A stretch of DNA of 64,000 bases from Vulcanococcus limneticus LL (GTDB lineage Bacteria; Cyanobacteriota; Cyanobacteriia; PCC-6307; Cyanobiaceae). A program made the position numbers and the translations under genes. Location: NCBI RefSeq assembly GCF_002252705.1, contig NZ_NQLA01000003.1, positions 124,001 to 188,000 on the forward strand. Reading direction: 5' to 3'. Shown one piece after another: positions 8,949-17,347 of this stretch (its first letter is position 1; the number at the start of each line of letters is the position of its first letter). The notes under the pieces were generated by a model. That model did no database searches. It had not been told where the DNA came from and was given only the letters and a program-made list of their open reading frames with translations.

Positions 8949-9614
8949 ATGACCAGCCTCAGCCCCGGCAGTGCCACCAGTTCCCCGCCGCTGGGCCATG
9001 GTGATCCAGCCGGCCCCGACTCCCTGGCCGGCGTCCACGACCACGACGGCGCCCACGGCGGCCACACATCCGGCCATCCGGACCACCGTCTCTTCGGCCT
9101 GGGGATGTTCCTCGTGGCCGATGGCATGACCTTTGCTGGCTTCTTCGCGGCCTACCTCACGTTCCGGGCCGTGAACCCCCTGCCCAGTGGCTCCAGCTAC
9201 GAGCTGGAGCTGCTGCTGCCCAGCATCAACACCGTGTTGCTGCTGGTGAGCAGCGTCACCTTCCACCGGGCGGGCAGCGCCCTCAAGGCGGGCGATGGGG
9301 CCCGCAGTCGCCGCTGGTTGCTGATCAGCGCGGCCCTGGGCCTCACCTTCCTGGCGGCTCAGCTCAAGGAGTATTTCTCCCTGCCCTTCGGCCTCACCGA
9401 CAACCTGTTCGCCAGCACCTTCTACGCCATCACCGGCTTCCACGGCCTGCACGTGAGCCTGGGGGCGCTGATGATCCTGATCGTGTGGTGGCAGTCGCGC
9501 CCAGGCGGCTCGGTGAACCGCGACAACCCCTTTCCGCTCGAGGCCACCGAGCTCTACTGGCACTTCGTGGATGGCATCTGGGTGGTGCTCTACGGGCTGC
9601 TGTATCTGCTCTGA
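8949..9614 (+). CDS. ctaE: Cytochrome c oxidase subunit III
   Basis: Subunit III, a 221-residue protein with five membrane helices, completes the core oxidase and stabilises subunit I. Family signatures include FLVADGMTFAGFFAAYL in the first helix, FHGLHVSLG, and the C-terminal YWHFVDGIWVVLYGLLYLL. The N-terminal 45 residues are rich in His, Asp and Gly (HDHDGAHGGHTSGHPDH); this could bind metal but is not part of the family core. It is the last gene of the ctaCDE operon. A GC-rich hairpin without T-run (CAGCCC 9634-9639, GGGCTG 9646-9651) follows the stop and may act as terminator. Confidence 0.96.
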   Translation: MTSLSPGSATSSPPLGHGDPAGPDSLAGVHDHDGAHGGHTSGHPDHRLFGLGMFLVADGMTFAGFFAAYLTFRAVNPLPSGSSYELELLLPSINTVLLLVSSVTFHRAGSALKAGDGARSRRWLLISAALGLTFLAAQLKEYFSLPFGLTDNLFASTFYAITGFHGLHVSLGALMILIVWWQSRPGGSVNRDNPFPLEATELYWHFVDGIWVVLYGLLYLL

Positions 9615-9820
9615 TCGATCGATCGTGATCGGGCAGCCCTGAGCGGGGCTGTCGGCACCGGCGCATCGGAACTGCGGCGTTGAAACTGAGCACTTGGACC
9701 TGGCCAGTCCCAATTGGTGTGCCAGCACACCACCGCAGCCCCCCTGAGGGGAATCCCCCCTTGCCCATGTTCAACAACACTGGGCAAAATTGCTCAGTTG
9801 CAGCAACCGGGCCAGCGGCG

Positions 9821-10252
9821 ATGGCAGAAGAGAAGCAGGGGCCCAGGGGCGGCATGCTGGAAGGGAAAGCCTTGCTTGAAAAGGCACGGTCCCTGAGCAA
9901 TCGTCCGGAGGACCAGATCGCCAAGGCCTGCGGCTACGTGGGTCCGAGTGGACGGATCCTCAAGAAGAGCTTTTACCGGGCCCTGGTGGAGGCCAAGGGG
10001 TACGCCCTGCCCTCGAGCGCGACCACTGGCGGTGCGGCCAAGGGTCGCCAGGCCGAATTCCGCACCCGGGTTCACGGCAACGGCAACCTGCTGATCGGCC
10101 ACGCCTATACCCGCCGCCTTGGCCTGGAACCCGGCCAGGAGTTCCGGATCGAGATCCACCAGGAAACGGGGGCCATCTGGCTGCTGCCGCTGGAGGGCCG
10201 CGGCCATGGCGATGGCCCCGATGCCGAAGACACCGAGGCTGCAGGATCCTGA
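9821..10252 (+). CDS. Cyanobacterial AbrB-like transcriptional regulator (cyAbrB)
   Basis: A 143-residue member of the cyAbrB family, found in nearly all cyanobacteria and linked to carbon/nitrogen balance and cell division genes. Unlike Bacillus AbrB, the swapped-hairpin DNA-binding domain is at the C-terminus, here the stretch GNLLIGHAYTRRLGLEPGQEFRIEIHQ. The N-terminal part has the family pattern LLEKARSLSNRPEDQIAKACGYV and GRILKKSFYRALVEAKG. ATG 9821 fits the family length; ATGs at 9767 and further upstream add unconserved residues, and no Shine-Dalgarno decides between them. It sits alone downstream of ctaE and faces the HdeD-like gene. Confidence 0.88.
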   Translation: MAEEKQGPRGGMLEGKALLEKARSLSNRPEDQIAKACGYVGPSGRILKKSFYRALVEAKGYALPSSATTGGAAKGRQAEFRTRVHGNGNLLIGHAYTRRLGLEPGQEFRIEIHQETGAIWLLPLEGRGHGDGPDAEDTEAAGS

Positions 10253-10274
10253 GACGACACCGAGCGCAGGGGCG

Positions 10275-10925
10275 TCAGTCTTGCTCGCCAGCGCTCCGAA
10301 CGCCGCGATGGAACGCGGCGCTGAACAGCAGCAGGTCGATGCCGCTGAACAGGAAACTGATCCCCACCAGGATCCCGAGCACCGAGATCAACCCGGCGGG
10401 GTTCATGGTCACGATCAGCAGGCCGAGGGCGATGGTCACCAGGCCGTTGGCCAGGCCCCAGCCCCAGCCGGCGGTCTCGCGGTTGGAAAGGGCCACGATC
10501 GTGGTCACGACGCCCTCCACCAGGAACACCACGCCGATGGCGAAGGCCAGGCTGGCCACCTGCCGGGCCGCCGGCAGCACCCCGGCCCCGAAGCCGCGCA
10601 GGATCCAGAAGCCCGTCACCACGAACAGGGTCGACACCACCAGCCGCAGGAAGGTGTGCAGCCGGCTGAGGCGGCGCGAGCGGTTGAGATTGTTGACCCA
10701 GCCGATGATCCCCCCCAGCAGGAAGGCGATCGCCACCACCACCGTGAGGCCCGCCGAGGCCAGCACAGGGAACAGCAGGGCGATCACACCGAGCACGAGC
10801 AGCAGGATGCCCTCGGCGATGGTGAAGCTGCGCAGCGCGTTCAACTGGGCGGACGCAGGGCCCAGGAGCGCGGGGGGTTCGGCGTCGGAGGGGCTGGGGC
10901 CAGCGCTCGGAGGGGTGGCGGTCAT
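10275..10925 (-). CDS. HdeD-like integral membrane protein (DUF308)
   Basis: A 216-residue membrane protein with six predicted helices arranged as three repeated pairs, matching the HdeD/DUF308 family, whose E. coli member is tied to acid resistance. The recurring helix ends with Gly-rich turns such as EGILLLVLGVIALLFP, EGVVTTIVAL and GILVGISFLFSGIDLL. The N-terminal 30 residues are a disordered Pro/Ser/Ala segment and the protein ends in a short polar tail. It converges on the cyAbrB gene (22 nt between stops). Family assignment is good; the actual function in cyanobacteria is unknown. Confidence 0.85.
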   Translation of the reverse strand: MTATPPSAGPSPSDAEPPALLGPASAQLNALRSFTIAEGILLLVLGVIALLFPVLASAGLTVVVAIAFLLGGIIGWVNNLNRSRRLSRLHTFLRLVVSTLFVVTGFWILRGFGAGVLPAARQVASLAFAIGVVFLVEGVVTTIVALSNRETAGWGWGLANGLVTIALGLLIVTMNPAGLISVLGILVGISFLFSGIDLLLFSAAFHRGVRSAGEQD

Positions 10926-10979
10926 GGGTCGGGATGTTCACCACGAACACCCGGACCCTAGGCAGAGCGGCCGGAGCCG

Positions 10980-11666
10980 TCACCCCCAGCCGTGCTCGGC
11001 GAGCCAGGCGGCGCTGATCCCTCCCGCGCCAGGCCCGTCGGCGGCCCCTGGGCCCTGGCCTGCGGCAGCCCCGGCGCTCAGCAGCCGTTCCGTGTACTTG
11101 GCCAGCAGGTCCGCCTCCAGGTTCACCACATCGCCCACCGCCCGCTGACGCAGGCTGGTGCTGGCCCAGGTGTGGGGGATCACGGCGATCCAGAACTCCG
11201 CCCCGTCACCGCTGCAGCCCGCCACCGTGAGGCTGATGCCATCCACGGCCACGCTGGCCTTCTCGCAGATGTAGCGGCCATAGGCGGGATCGCGCCAGCG
11301 CAGGGCCAGACGCCAGGAGGCGGGCTGCTGCTCGATCGCCGTCACCGTGCCCAGGCCATCCACGTGGCCGCTCACCAGGTGGCCGCCGAGGCGATCGGCC
11401 AGCCGCAGGGCCGGCTCCAGGTTCACCCAGCCGCGCCGCTCGGCCTTGGCCGCCAGGGTGGTGCGGCCCAGGGTCTCCTCGCTCACATCGGCCCGGAAGC
11501 CGGTGGCCAGCCGCTCGGCCACGGTGAGGCAGACGCCGTCCACCGCCACGCTGTCGCCCAGGGCCAGGCCGGCCGGATCGAGCCCGGAACCGGGCGGCAG
11601 GCGCAGCTCCACCCCGCTGGCGCTGCGCTGCAGCTGGCCCACGGCCTGCACCAGTCCGGTGAACAT
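10980..11666 (-). CDS. ribE: Riboflavin synthase, alpha subunit
   Basis: Riboflavin synthase disproportionates two 6,7-dimethyl-8-ribityllumazine molecules into riboflavin. The 228-residue sequence shows the two tandem lumazine-binding repeats: MFTGLV at the N-terminus with SVAVDGVCLTV and HLVSGHVDGLG in the first, and SVAVDGISLTVAG in the second, followed by VIPHTWASTSL. The start at 11666 is fixed by the invariant MFTGLV. After about residue 200 there is an extra Gly/Ala-rich tail beyond the usual family end. It diverges from the DUF151 gene with 55 nt between starts. Confidence 0.96.
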   Translation of the reverse strand: MFTGLVQAVGQLQRSASGVELRLPPGSGLDPAGLALGDSVAVDGVCLTVAERLATGFRADVSEETLGRTTLAAKAERRGWVNLEPALRLADRLGGHLVSGHVDGLGTVTAIEQQPASWRLALRWRDPAYGRYICEKASVAVDGISLTVAGCSGDGAEFWIAVIPHTWASTSLRQRAVGDVVNLEADLLAKYTERLLSAGAAAGQGPGAADGPGAGGISAAWLAEHGWG

Positions 11667-11721
11667 CCGCGCTGTGGCAACGGTGGCCATAATCGGGCAG
11701 AGGGCAGCAGCGGCGAGGGAG

Positions 11722-12333
11722 ATGGTCGAGATGCGCGTAGCCGGAATTGCCCTGGATGCCGCCAGCCGCAGCCCGATCGTGCTGCTGCGCGACCCCTCCG
11801 GCCGGCGCCAGGTGCCGATCTGGATCGACCAGGCCCAGGCCCAGAACATCATGGCCGGCCTCAGCGACCAGGCTCCGCCCCGGCCCCTCAGCCATGACCT
11901 GATGGCCAACCTGCTGGCCGTGGGTGGGCTCACCCTGGAGCGGGTGATCATCCACACGATCGAGGACAGCACCTTCCGAGCCGTGCTCAAGCTCACGGAC
12001 TCCGAGGGCATGGCCAGCGAGCTCGACGCCCGCCCCAGCGATGCCATCGCCCTTGCCCTGCGCACCGGTAGTGGCATCTGGATGCTGGAGGAGGTGGTGG
12101 CCGATGCCTCGATCCCCGTGGATGCGGAGGCCGACGCGGAGGACGCCGCCGACTTCCGACGTTTCCTCGACGGCGTCAGCCCGGCGGAGCTGGTGCGCCA
12201 GATCGCCAAGGCCCACCCAGACGTCGCAGCGGCAGCCGAGGGCCCCGAGGGCCCGGCACCGGAAGCGGAGCCGCCTGGCGCCGAAGAGCCCGGCAGCGGC
12301 GAGGAGCCTCCGGCGGAGCCCCCCGCTGGCTGA
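11722..12333 (+). CDS. DUF151 (bifunctional nuclease) family protein
   Basis: A 203-residue protein of the DUF151/bifunctional nuclease family, whose plant members were reported to cut DNA and RNA. The conserved core spans residues 1-130, with PIVLLRD, PIWIDQAQAQNI, RPLSHDLM, RVIIHTIEDSTFRAVL and ELDARPSDAIALALRTG. A helical segment (DFRRFLDGVSPAEL) follows, resembling the UVR-like region seen in many members. The last 35 residues are a Glu/Pro/Ala-rich disordered tail. ATG 11722 is followed by a second ATG three codons on. The 3' end abuts the aldo/keto reductase gene, so the two are likely co-transcribed. Confidence 0.85.
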   Translation: MVEMRVAGIALDAASRSPIVLLRDPSGRRQVPIWIDQAQAQNIMAGLSDQAPPRPLSHDLMANLLAVGGLTLERVIIHTIEDSTFRAVLKLTDSEGMASELDARPSDAIALALRTGSGIWMLEEVVADASIPVDAEADAEDAADFRRFLDGVSPAELVRQIAKAHPDVAAAAEGPEGPAPEAEPPGAEEPGSGEEPPAEPPAG

Positions 12334-12334
12334 G

Positions 12335-13492
12335 CTGCGCCCCTTCGGCCGGGGACGGCCGGTATCGAGCTTCACCCTGGGCACGATGCGGGCCCTGGAC
12401 AGCCCCGCCCAGCTGGCGGCGGTGCTGGAGGCGGCCATCGAGGCCGGCATCAACCACATCGAAACCGCCCCGGCCTATGGCCCCGCGGAGACCTACCTGG
12501 GCCAGGCCCTGGCGGCCCTGGCGGAGCGCGACCCCGCCGCCCGCCGCGCCCTGGTGCTCACCAGCAAGCTCCTGCCCGGCCCCGATCTGGCCAGCGGCCA
12601 GGAGCAATTGCGTGCCTGCCTGCAGCGCCTGGGCGTGGCCCGGCTCGACAACCTGGCCGTCCACGGCCTCAACCGCCCCGACCACCTGGAGTGGGCCCTG
12701 CGGGGCCCCGGCGCCGACCTGCTGGCCTGGGCCGAGGGGGAGGGGCTGGCCGGCCAGGTGGGCTTCTCCAGCCACGGCGGCCCCGAACTGATCGAGGCGG
12801 CCCTGGCCAGCGGCCGCTTCGGCTTCGCCAACCTGCACGTGCACCTGTTCGACCAGAGCCGCCTACCCCTGGCCCGCGCCGCCCTGGCGGCCGGGATGGG
12901 CGTGCTGGCCATCTCCCCCGCCGACAAGGGCGGCCGCCTCTACGACCCACCCACCGAGCTGCGGGACGACTGCGCCCCGTTCCACCCCCTGGAGCTGGCC
13001 TACCGCTTCCTGCTCGAGCAGGGGATCTCCACCCTGAGCCTGGGGGCGTCCCAGCCGGGCGATCTGGCCTGGGCCTCCCGCCTGACGGCCGCCCCAGGCC
13101 GCCACGGCCCGCCGAGCCCCCAGGCTCCCGCGCCGGAGCCTGCTCCCCTCGCGGACACCCTGGAGCGCCTGGCCGCCGCCGGCCGCCAGCGCCTCGGGGC
13201 GGAGGCCTGTGGCCAGTGCCGCGCCTGCCTGCCCTGCCCCAGCGGCGTGCCGATCCCCGAACTGCTGCGCCTGCGCAACCTCGCCGTCGGCCACGGCATG
13301 ACCGCCTTCGCCCAGGAGCGCTACAACCTGATCGGCCGGGCCGGCCACTGGTGGGAGGAACGCAACGCCACGGCCTGCGCCGGCTGCAACGCCTGCCTGC
13401 CCCGCTGCCCCCACCAGCTGCCGATCCCCGCCCTGCTCGCCGACACCCACCGGCGCCTGGCCGCGGCGCCGCGACGGCGCCTCTGGGGCTAG
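12335..13492 (+). CDS. Aldo/keto reductase with C-terminal 4Fe-4S domain
   Basis: A roughly 385-residue oxidoreductase: an aldo/keto reductase barrel followed by a ferredoxin-like cysteine cluster. Catalytic residues appear as ETAPAYG (tyrosine; glutamate replaces the usual aspartate), TSKLLPG (lysine) and AVHGLN (histidine). The C-terminal 100 residues carry CGQCRACLPCP and CAGCNACLPRCP, typical of the iron-sulfur AKR branch. The start is uncertain: the first in-frame ATG is 12386, but upstream codons already encode the conserved first strand (RPFGRGRPVSSFTLGT). No ATG, GTG or TTG is placed there, only CTG at 12326 and 12335, with GAGGAG at 12301-12306. The given start is an inferred CTG. 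Confidence 0.85.
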   Translation: MRPFGRGRPVSSFTLGTMRALDSPAQLAAVLEAAIEAGINHIETAPAYGPAETYLGQALAALAERDPAARRALVLTSKLLPGPDLASGQEQLRACLQRLGVARLDNLAVHGLNRPDHLEWALRGPGADLLAWAEGEGLAGQVGFSSHGGPELIEAALASGRFGFANLHVHLFDQSRLPLARAALAAGMGVLAISPADKGGRLYDPPTELRDDCAPFHPLELAYRFLLEQGISTLSLGASQPGDLAWASRLTAAPGRHGPPSPQAPAPEPAPLADTLERLAAAGRQRLGAEACGQCRACLPCPSGVPIPELLRLRNLAVGHGMTAFAQERYNLIGRAGHWWEERNATACAGCNACLPRCPHQLPIPALLADTHRRLAAAPRRRLWG

Positions 13493-13522
13493 CGATCGGG
13501 CATGGGCTGGCCCAGGGCGGTG

Positions 13523-14653
13523 CTAGGCCGCCGTGGCGTCCCAGAGCTGCTGCCAGCGCTGGCGCTGCTCGGGCGTGAACGGGGCCAGGTTGGTGCAGCG
13601 CTCAAGCAGCGGCGCCGGCGGCAGCAGCAGCTCCCGCAGCGGCTCAGGCCAGCGGGCCAGGGCCGGTGCCAGCCGCTGCCGCGGCAAAGGCGGTACCCAG
13701 CCGCCAGCCAGCAGCCGATCCAGCAGGGGCAGGCTCAGGCCATCGGCCAGCCACTCCAGGGGCAGCGGCGGCGCCAGCTGCCCGGGCCCCACGGCGGGTC
13801 GCAGCAGCAGCTGCCACCACAGCGGCGCGCCGCTCTCCGGCAGCAGGGCGGTGAGGCGCGGATCGCGGCGCAGCAGCGGCAAGACCTGGTGGCTGGGCAG
13901 CACGGCCGCCTCGGCATCACCCGCCAGCACCAGGTTGAGCCCGTCGCGCTCATCGAAGGCCAGGGCCTGGGCCCGCAGCCGGCGCAGCCAGGGCCGCAGG
14001 CGCGGATCCTCAAGGGCGGCGGTGGCGCTGGCGGTGGGATCGGCGCCCATGCGGGCCACCGCCTCGGCCGTGGCAGCGGCGGCGACAGAGCCCTGGGCCG
14101 GCCCCTGCTGCTGCAGGCCCAGCTGGTGCAGCCCAAGGGCGATGACCAGCCGCGGGCTGGAGGGCAGGAGCACCCGGCCCCGCAGGCTGGGATCGAGCAG
14201 CAGATCCCAGCCCTCTGCGCGGCGCCTGGCCAGGTCCGGGCGGCTGCGCAGCAGCAGCAGCCACGGACCGAAGGCCCAGGGGAAGGCCAGGGCCGGGGCC
14301 CCCTGCGGCCGGAACAGCCGACTCACCGGAGCGGCCAAGGGATCAAGACCCGCCAGCAACCGCTCGGCCCCGAAGGGCTGCAGGGCTTCGGAGGCCAGCA
14401 GCGTCGCCCAGCCATCGCCCAGGGACAGCAGGGCGGCGTCAGGGCGGCCGGCGGCGGCCAGCACCGCCTGGGGCGTCTCCACCAACTGGGCGCGCCAGGG
14501 CTTCGGCAGGGGCTTGAGCCAGGCCGGAGGCAGGCTGCCCCGTACCGCCACCAGCTGAGGTCCCGAACTGCCGCAACCCGCCAACAGCCCCATGCCACCG
14601 AGGGCCGCGGCCTGCAGCAGCTGGCGTCGGGAGAGGGAAGCGGGCAGGGCCAT
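13523..14653 (-). CDS. Exported PotD-like solute-binding lipoprotein
   Basis: A 376-residue protein resembling polyamine/iron-type periplasmic binding proteins. The N-terminus has a twin-arginine-like SRRQLL (8-13) followed by a hydrophobic run and a lipobox LLAGC with cysteine 27, so it is probably a Tat-exported lipoprotein. The two-lobe pattern is suggested by segments such as GWDLLLDPSLRGRVLLPSSPR, which resembles the hinge region of PotD-type proteins. No ABC permease or ATPase is adjacent, so the transporter partner, if any, is elsewhere. The ligand cannot be predicted. The neighbouring minus-strand gene upstream (14678-15166) is also exported. Confidence 0.75.
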   Translation of the reverse strand: MALPASLSRRQLLQAAALGGMGLLAGCGSSGPQLVAVRGSLPPAWLKPLPKPWRAQLVETPQAVLAAAGRPDAALLSLGDGWATLLASEALQPFGAERLLAGLDPLAAPVSRLFRPQGAPALAFPWAFGPWLLLLRSRPDLARRRAEGWDLLLDPSLRGRVLLPSSPRLVIALGLHQLGLQQQGPAQGSVAAAATAEAVARMGADPTASATAALEDPRLRPWLRRLRAQALAFDERDGLNLVLAGDAEAAVLPSHQVLPLLRRDPRLTALLPESGAPLWWQLLLRPAVGPGQLAPPLPLEWLADGLSLPLLDRLLAGGWVPPLPRQRLAPALARWPEPLRELLLPPAPLLERCTNLAPFTPEQRQRWQQLWDATAA

Positions 14654-14677
14654 GGCGCGACCCTAGGCGTGAGACCG

Positions 14678-15166
14678 TCAGTCGTTGCAGCCCTGCACGG
14701 AGATGCGATAGCTGAAGCCCAGGGCACCGGGCTTGGTGCTGGAGCCGATGTGGAAGTTCATCAGGTTGGTGCGACGGCCGGGCACCGTGGCGAAGGGCCC
14801 GAACATGCGGCCCGTTCCCTGGGGCGGGGAGATGGTCACGTCAAACAGGCGCAGGCTGGCGCCATCGGTGAAGCGCATGTAGCCCCGCACCGGGTAGGTG
14901 GCCTGGTCCGTGGAGGTGGCCGTGAAGAAGAAGCGGTAGCTCGTGAAGGGGCGATCGACGACGAAGTCCGTATTCCAGTTGGTGCGGCCCAGCAGCCGGC
15001 CCGGGCCAACCCGCTTGGACACCACAGGATCGCCACTGCCGCCGAGGGGCATCAGGAAGCTGCACTGGGGCTGGGCCTGGGCGGCGAGCGGACTGGCCAG
15101 GGCCAGCAGCAGGCCCAGGGACCAGGCGGCAGAGAGGGGGGAGACCAGACAGTGGGGACGGGGCAT
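14678..15166 (-). CDS. Exported protein of unknown function
   Basis: A 162-residue protein with a clear signal peptide (hydrophobic 12-29, cleavage after AAQA near 32). The mature part begins with QPQC and ends in a cysteine three residues from the C-terminus (C160), so a disulfide joining the ends is possible. The sequence between is strand-rich, with aromatic repeats such as SYRFFFTAT and LGFSYRISVQG, suggesting a small beta-sandwich. I do not recognise the family. It is followed after 24 nt by the PotD-like lipoprotein gene, and may share its transcript. Confidence 0.65.
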   Translation of the reverse strand: MPRPHCLVSPLSAAWSLGLLLALASPLAAQAQPQCSFLMPLGGSGDPVVSKRVGPGRLLGRTNWNTDFVVDRPFTSYRFFFTATSTDQATYPVRGYMRFTDGASLRLFDVTISPPQGTGRMFGPFATVPGRRTNLMNFHIGSSTKPGALGFSYRISVQGCND

Positions 15167-15501
15167 GGTCTGGAACGCCGGCGCCGAGGAGTGCTCGGAG
15201 CGTAGGTCCCAGCTGCGGATTCAACGGAGCGAGGCGAATGGGCCAACAGCGCCCTGTCAACAACCGCCACACGGGCGATGGGGAGGTGGTCGGGGGACCG
15301 AAGGAGCCAACGGCAGGCGCGAGCTACACGGGTGAGTGACGGGGGCCAACCCCAGCCGTGGGCAACACGCAGAACCAACACACAGTTGACGGCTCTTGGC
15401 CGGCCCTATGGCCAGGGATGGCTGGGGCCAGGCCTTGTCAAGCTGAAACGTTTTCCATGGCGCCTGGCCACCTGCTCCAGAACTGGAGCGATGGGCCCGG
15501 A
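15167..15501. other. 335-nt intergenic region, no gene seen
   Basis: No plausible coding frame fits here on either strand. It lies upstream of the exported-protein gene (minus strand) and downstream of the cobT-like gene (also minus), so it holds the promoter of the first and the end of the second transcript. Visible features are a perfect inverted repeat at 15474-15489 and a cluster of GGCC-rich half-palindromes around 15397-15434. No T-rich terminator is present. Confidence 0.5.
15474..15489. repeat. Inverted repeat downstream of the cobT-like gene
   Basis: GCTCCAG (15474-15480) and CTGGAGC (15483-15489) are perfect complements around AA. It lies 13 nt beyond the stop of the minus-strand cobT-like gene. 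A two-base loop is too short for a stable full hairpin, so either the inner pairs open or the site binds a dimeric protein. Confidence 0.4.
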
Positions 15502-16668
15502 TCAAGCTCGATCGGCCTGCAGCAGCTCGGAGCAGGCCCGATCGCAGGCCGCGGCGAGATCCTGGGGCGAGCGACCCAGCAGTTCCCAGAGCAGGGCCAG
15601 GCCACCGGCCCCGACCCCCTCCTTGACGTAGCCGCGCTCGTAGTCGCGCAGCTCGGCCCTGGCGCAGTCGCCGAAGCGCAGGCCGGCGGCGAAGGCCAGG
15701 GGCTCGACGGACCACTGCCTGCCGATCCGCTCCAGCAGGGCGACCAGATCGCTGCCAGCCTCGCCCGCCACCCAGGCGGTGGTGCCGATCGCCACGGACG
15801 CGGCCAGCCGGGGCCGCTGCTCCGGTGCCGCCAGGGCCAGGGCCAGGGCCAGCACCGCCGCCATCTGGCTGCCGCCCGCCAGCAGCACCGGCACGCCGCG
15901 GTGGCCCGCCTCCAGGGCCAGGGCAGCCGCCAACACCTGCATCGGATCCCCCACGGCAGCCAACACCGAGAGGACATGGGCGCGCCGCTCGGAAAGCTGA
16001 CCCTGGGGATGGCACCCTGCGGATGGGAGTCCGGCAGCCGCCAGGCCCCGGGCCACCAGCTCGGCCTTGAGGGCGTGGGCGGGCGTCCGCAGGCTGCCGC
16101 TCACCAGCCCCTGCACCGGCAGGCCGAGGCCCGTCAGCACCGCCTGGGCCGTGGTGGTACCGCCCGGCACGCATTCCGCCAGCAGCAGGGGCCTTGCGGG
16201 CTGGCGGGCCAGGTGTGCCCCCCAGCGACGGCCAAGAGCCAGCAGCCTCTCCACCCGCTGGGGCTCCAGGGCCTGGCCGCCGCTGAGGCAGCGGGCCGGG
16301 TCGCCGGCCAGGCGCAGGTGGGGGATGGCCGGCGCCACCGGCGCCCCCAGGTCCACCACCAGCGGATCGAGGCCCAACTGCGCCACCACCACCTGGGCGA
16401 TCAGCGCCGGAGTCACCCCGGCTGGCAGGGGCGGCAGGGCATGGGGGCGCTGGGCGGCTGGGCCCAGCAGTAGCAGCTCGGCATCGGCGGCGGCGGTCCA
16501 GCGCCGCGATTCGGGGGTGGCACCGGCGGCGGAGATGCCACTCACCGCAGCGGTGTCGGTGCCGGCCAGCAGCAGAAGCACCCGGGCGGAGCCGCCAGTG
16601 GCCGCCAGCTGGGCGCACCAGGCCTCGGCCCGCTGGGGATCGCCGCTGAGCCGGCGCGGCAGGGCCAT
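15502..16668 (-). CDS. CobT-like UPF0284 family protein
   Basis: A 388-residue member of the UPF0284/TIGR00303 group, related to nicotinate-nucleotide:dimethylbenzimidazole phosphoribosyltransferase (CobT), which activates the lower base of cobalamin. Landmarks include LLLAGTDTAAVSGISAAG near the N-terminus, LAECVPGGTTTAQAVLTGLG, and VGDPMQVLAAALALEA followed by VPVLLAGGSQMAAVLALA. Cyanobacteria make pseudocobalamin with adenine as lower base, so this branch may activate adenine; that is inference. ATG 16668 gives the normal length. It is 5 nt downstream of the DUF2232 gene and likely forms one transcript with it, the lipoprotein and topA. Confidence 0.85.
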   Translation of the reverse strand: MALPRRLSGDPQRAEAWCAQLAATGGSARVLLLLAGTDTAAVSGISAAGATPESRRWTAAADAELLLLGPAAQRPHALPPLPAGVTPALIAQVVVAQLGLDPLVVDLGAPVAPAIPHLRLAGDPARCLSGGQALEPQRVERLLALGRRWGAHLARQPARPLLLAECVPGGTTTAQAVLTGLGLPVQGLVSGSLRTPAHALKAELVARGLAAAGLPSAGCHPQGQLSERRAHVLSVLAAVGDPMQVLAAALALEAGHRGVPVLLAGGSQMAAVLALALALAAPEQRPRLAASVAIGTTAWVAGEAGSDLVALLERIGRQWSVEPLAFAAGLRFGDCARAELRDYERGYVKEGVGAGGLALLWELLGRSPQDLAAACDRACSELLQADRA

Positions 16669-16673
16669 GGGCC

Positions 16674-17339
16674 TCAGAGCGGATCGAGGGCCACCAGGCC
16701 CCTCAGCAGATATGGGGGCTCGCTGATCGGGGCCTGCAGGCGCGGGAAGATCCAGTAGGCCACGGCGTGCAGGGCCAGCACGTAGATCAGGTTCTGCACC
16801 AGCACGAGCGCCATGGCCGCCAGCTGCACCTGCAGCAGGTCTGGACCGCCGCCCAGCTGCAGCCACACGGCGATCCGATCCAGCAGCCCGGAGGCTGCGG
16901 TGGTGATCAGCACCCAGAGGTTCTCGCCCACCAGCACCGAGAGCACGGCCACCCGCACCAGGAAACCCGCCGTGCCGATCAGCAGGCCCACCCCCCAGGT
17001 GAGCCACCAGCTCCAGCGCCGCCGCCAGCCCCAGCCCAGCCACAGGGCCAACAGGCCATAGGGGAACAACACCAATGGCCCGCGGATCGGCCCCATCAGG
17101 GCCACCAGCAGCAGCCCCGTCACGGCCACGCCCTCCACGGCGCAGCGGTCGTTCTGGCGCAGGGCCAGCAGGGCCAGCGGCAGGGGCAGGGCCAGGCGGA
17201 ACAGGGCACCCCCCACGGGCAGGTAGTAGAGGGCCACCCAGAGCAGGGCCGTGGCGGCGGCCAGATAGGCCGTCTCGGTGAGCTGGCGGGCCTGACGGCG
17301 GCTGAGGCGGGCAGGGGATTGGGAGGGGGGAGGCGTCAT
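16674..17339 (-). CDS. DUF2232 family membrane protein
   Basis: A 221-residue polytopic protein with about seven helices, matching the cyanobacterial DUF2232 group, distantly related to S-components and other small-molecule membrane carriers. Typical segments are TETAYLAAATALLWVALYYLP, PLPLALLALRQNDRCAVEG and the Trp/Arg-rich WGWRRRWSWWLTWG. The N-terminus is a 20-residue polar arm. The gene sits between the lipoprotein gene and the cobT-like gene with gaps of 8 and 5 nt. The pairing with a cobalamin-type gene suggests a cofactor or lipid-precursor role, but no substrate can be named. Confidence 0.8.
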   Translation of the reverse strand: MTPPPSQSPARLSRRQARQLTETAYLAAATALLWVALYYLPVGGALFRLALPLPLALLALRQNDRCAVEGVAVTGLLLVALMGPIRGPLVLFPYGLLALWLGWGWRRRWSWWLTWGVGLLIGTAGFLVRVAVLSVLVGENLWVLITTAASGLLDRIAVWLQLGGGPDLLQVQLAAMALVLVQNLIYVLALHAVAYWIFPRLQAPISEPPYLLRGLVALDPL

Positions 17340-17347
17340 GGCGCGGC

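Noticed and set aside
9634-9651. Hairpin CAGCCC/GGGCTG after ctaE
   Set aside because: Six pairs, no T-run; noted under ctaE but too weak for a separate terminator call.
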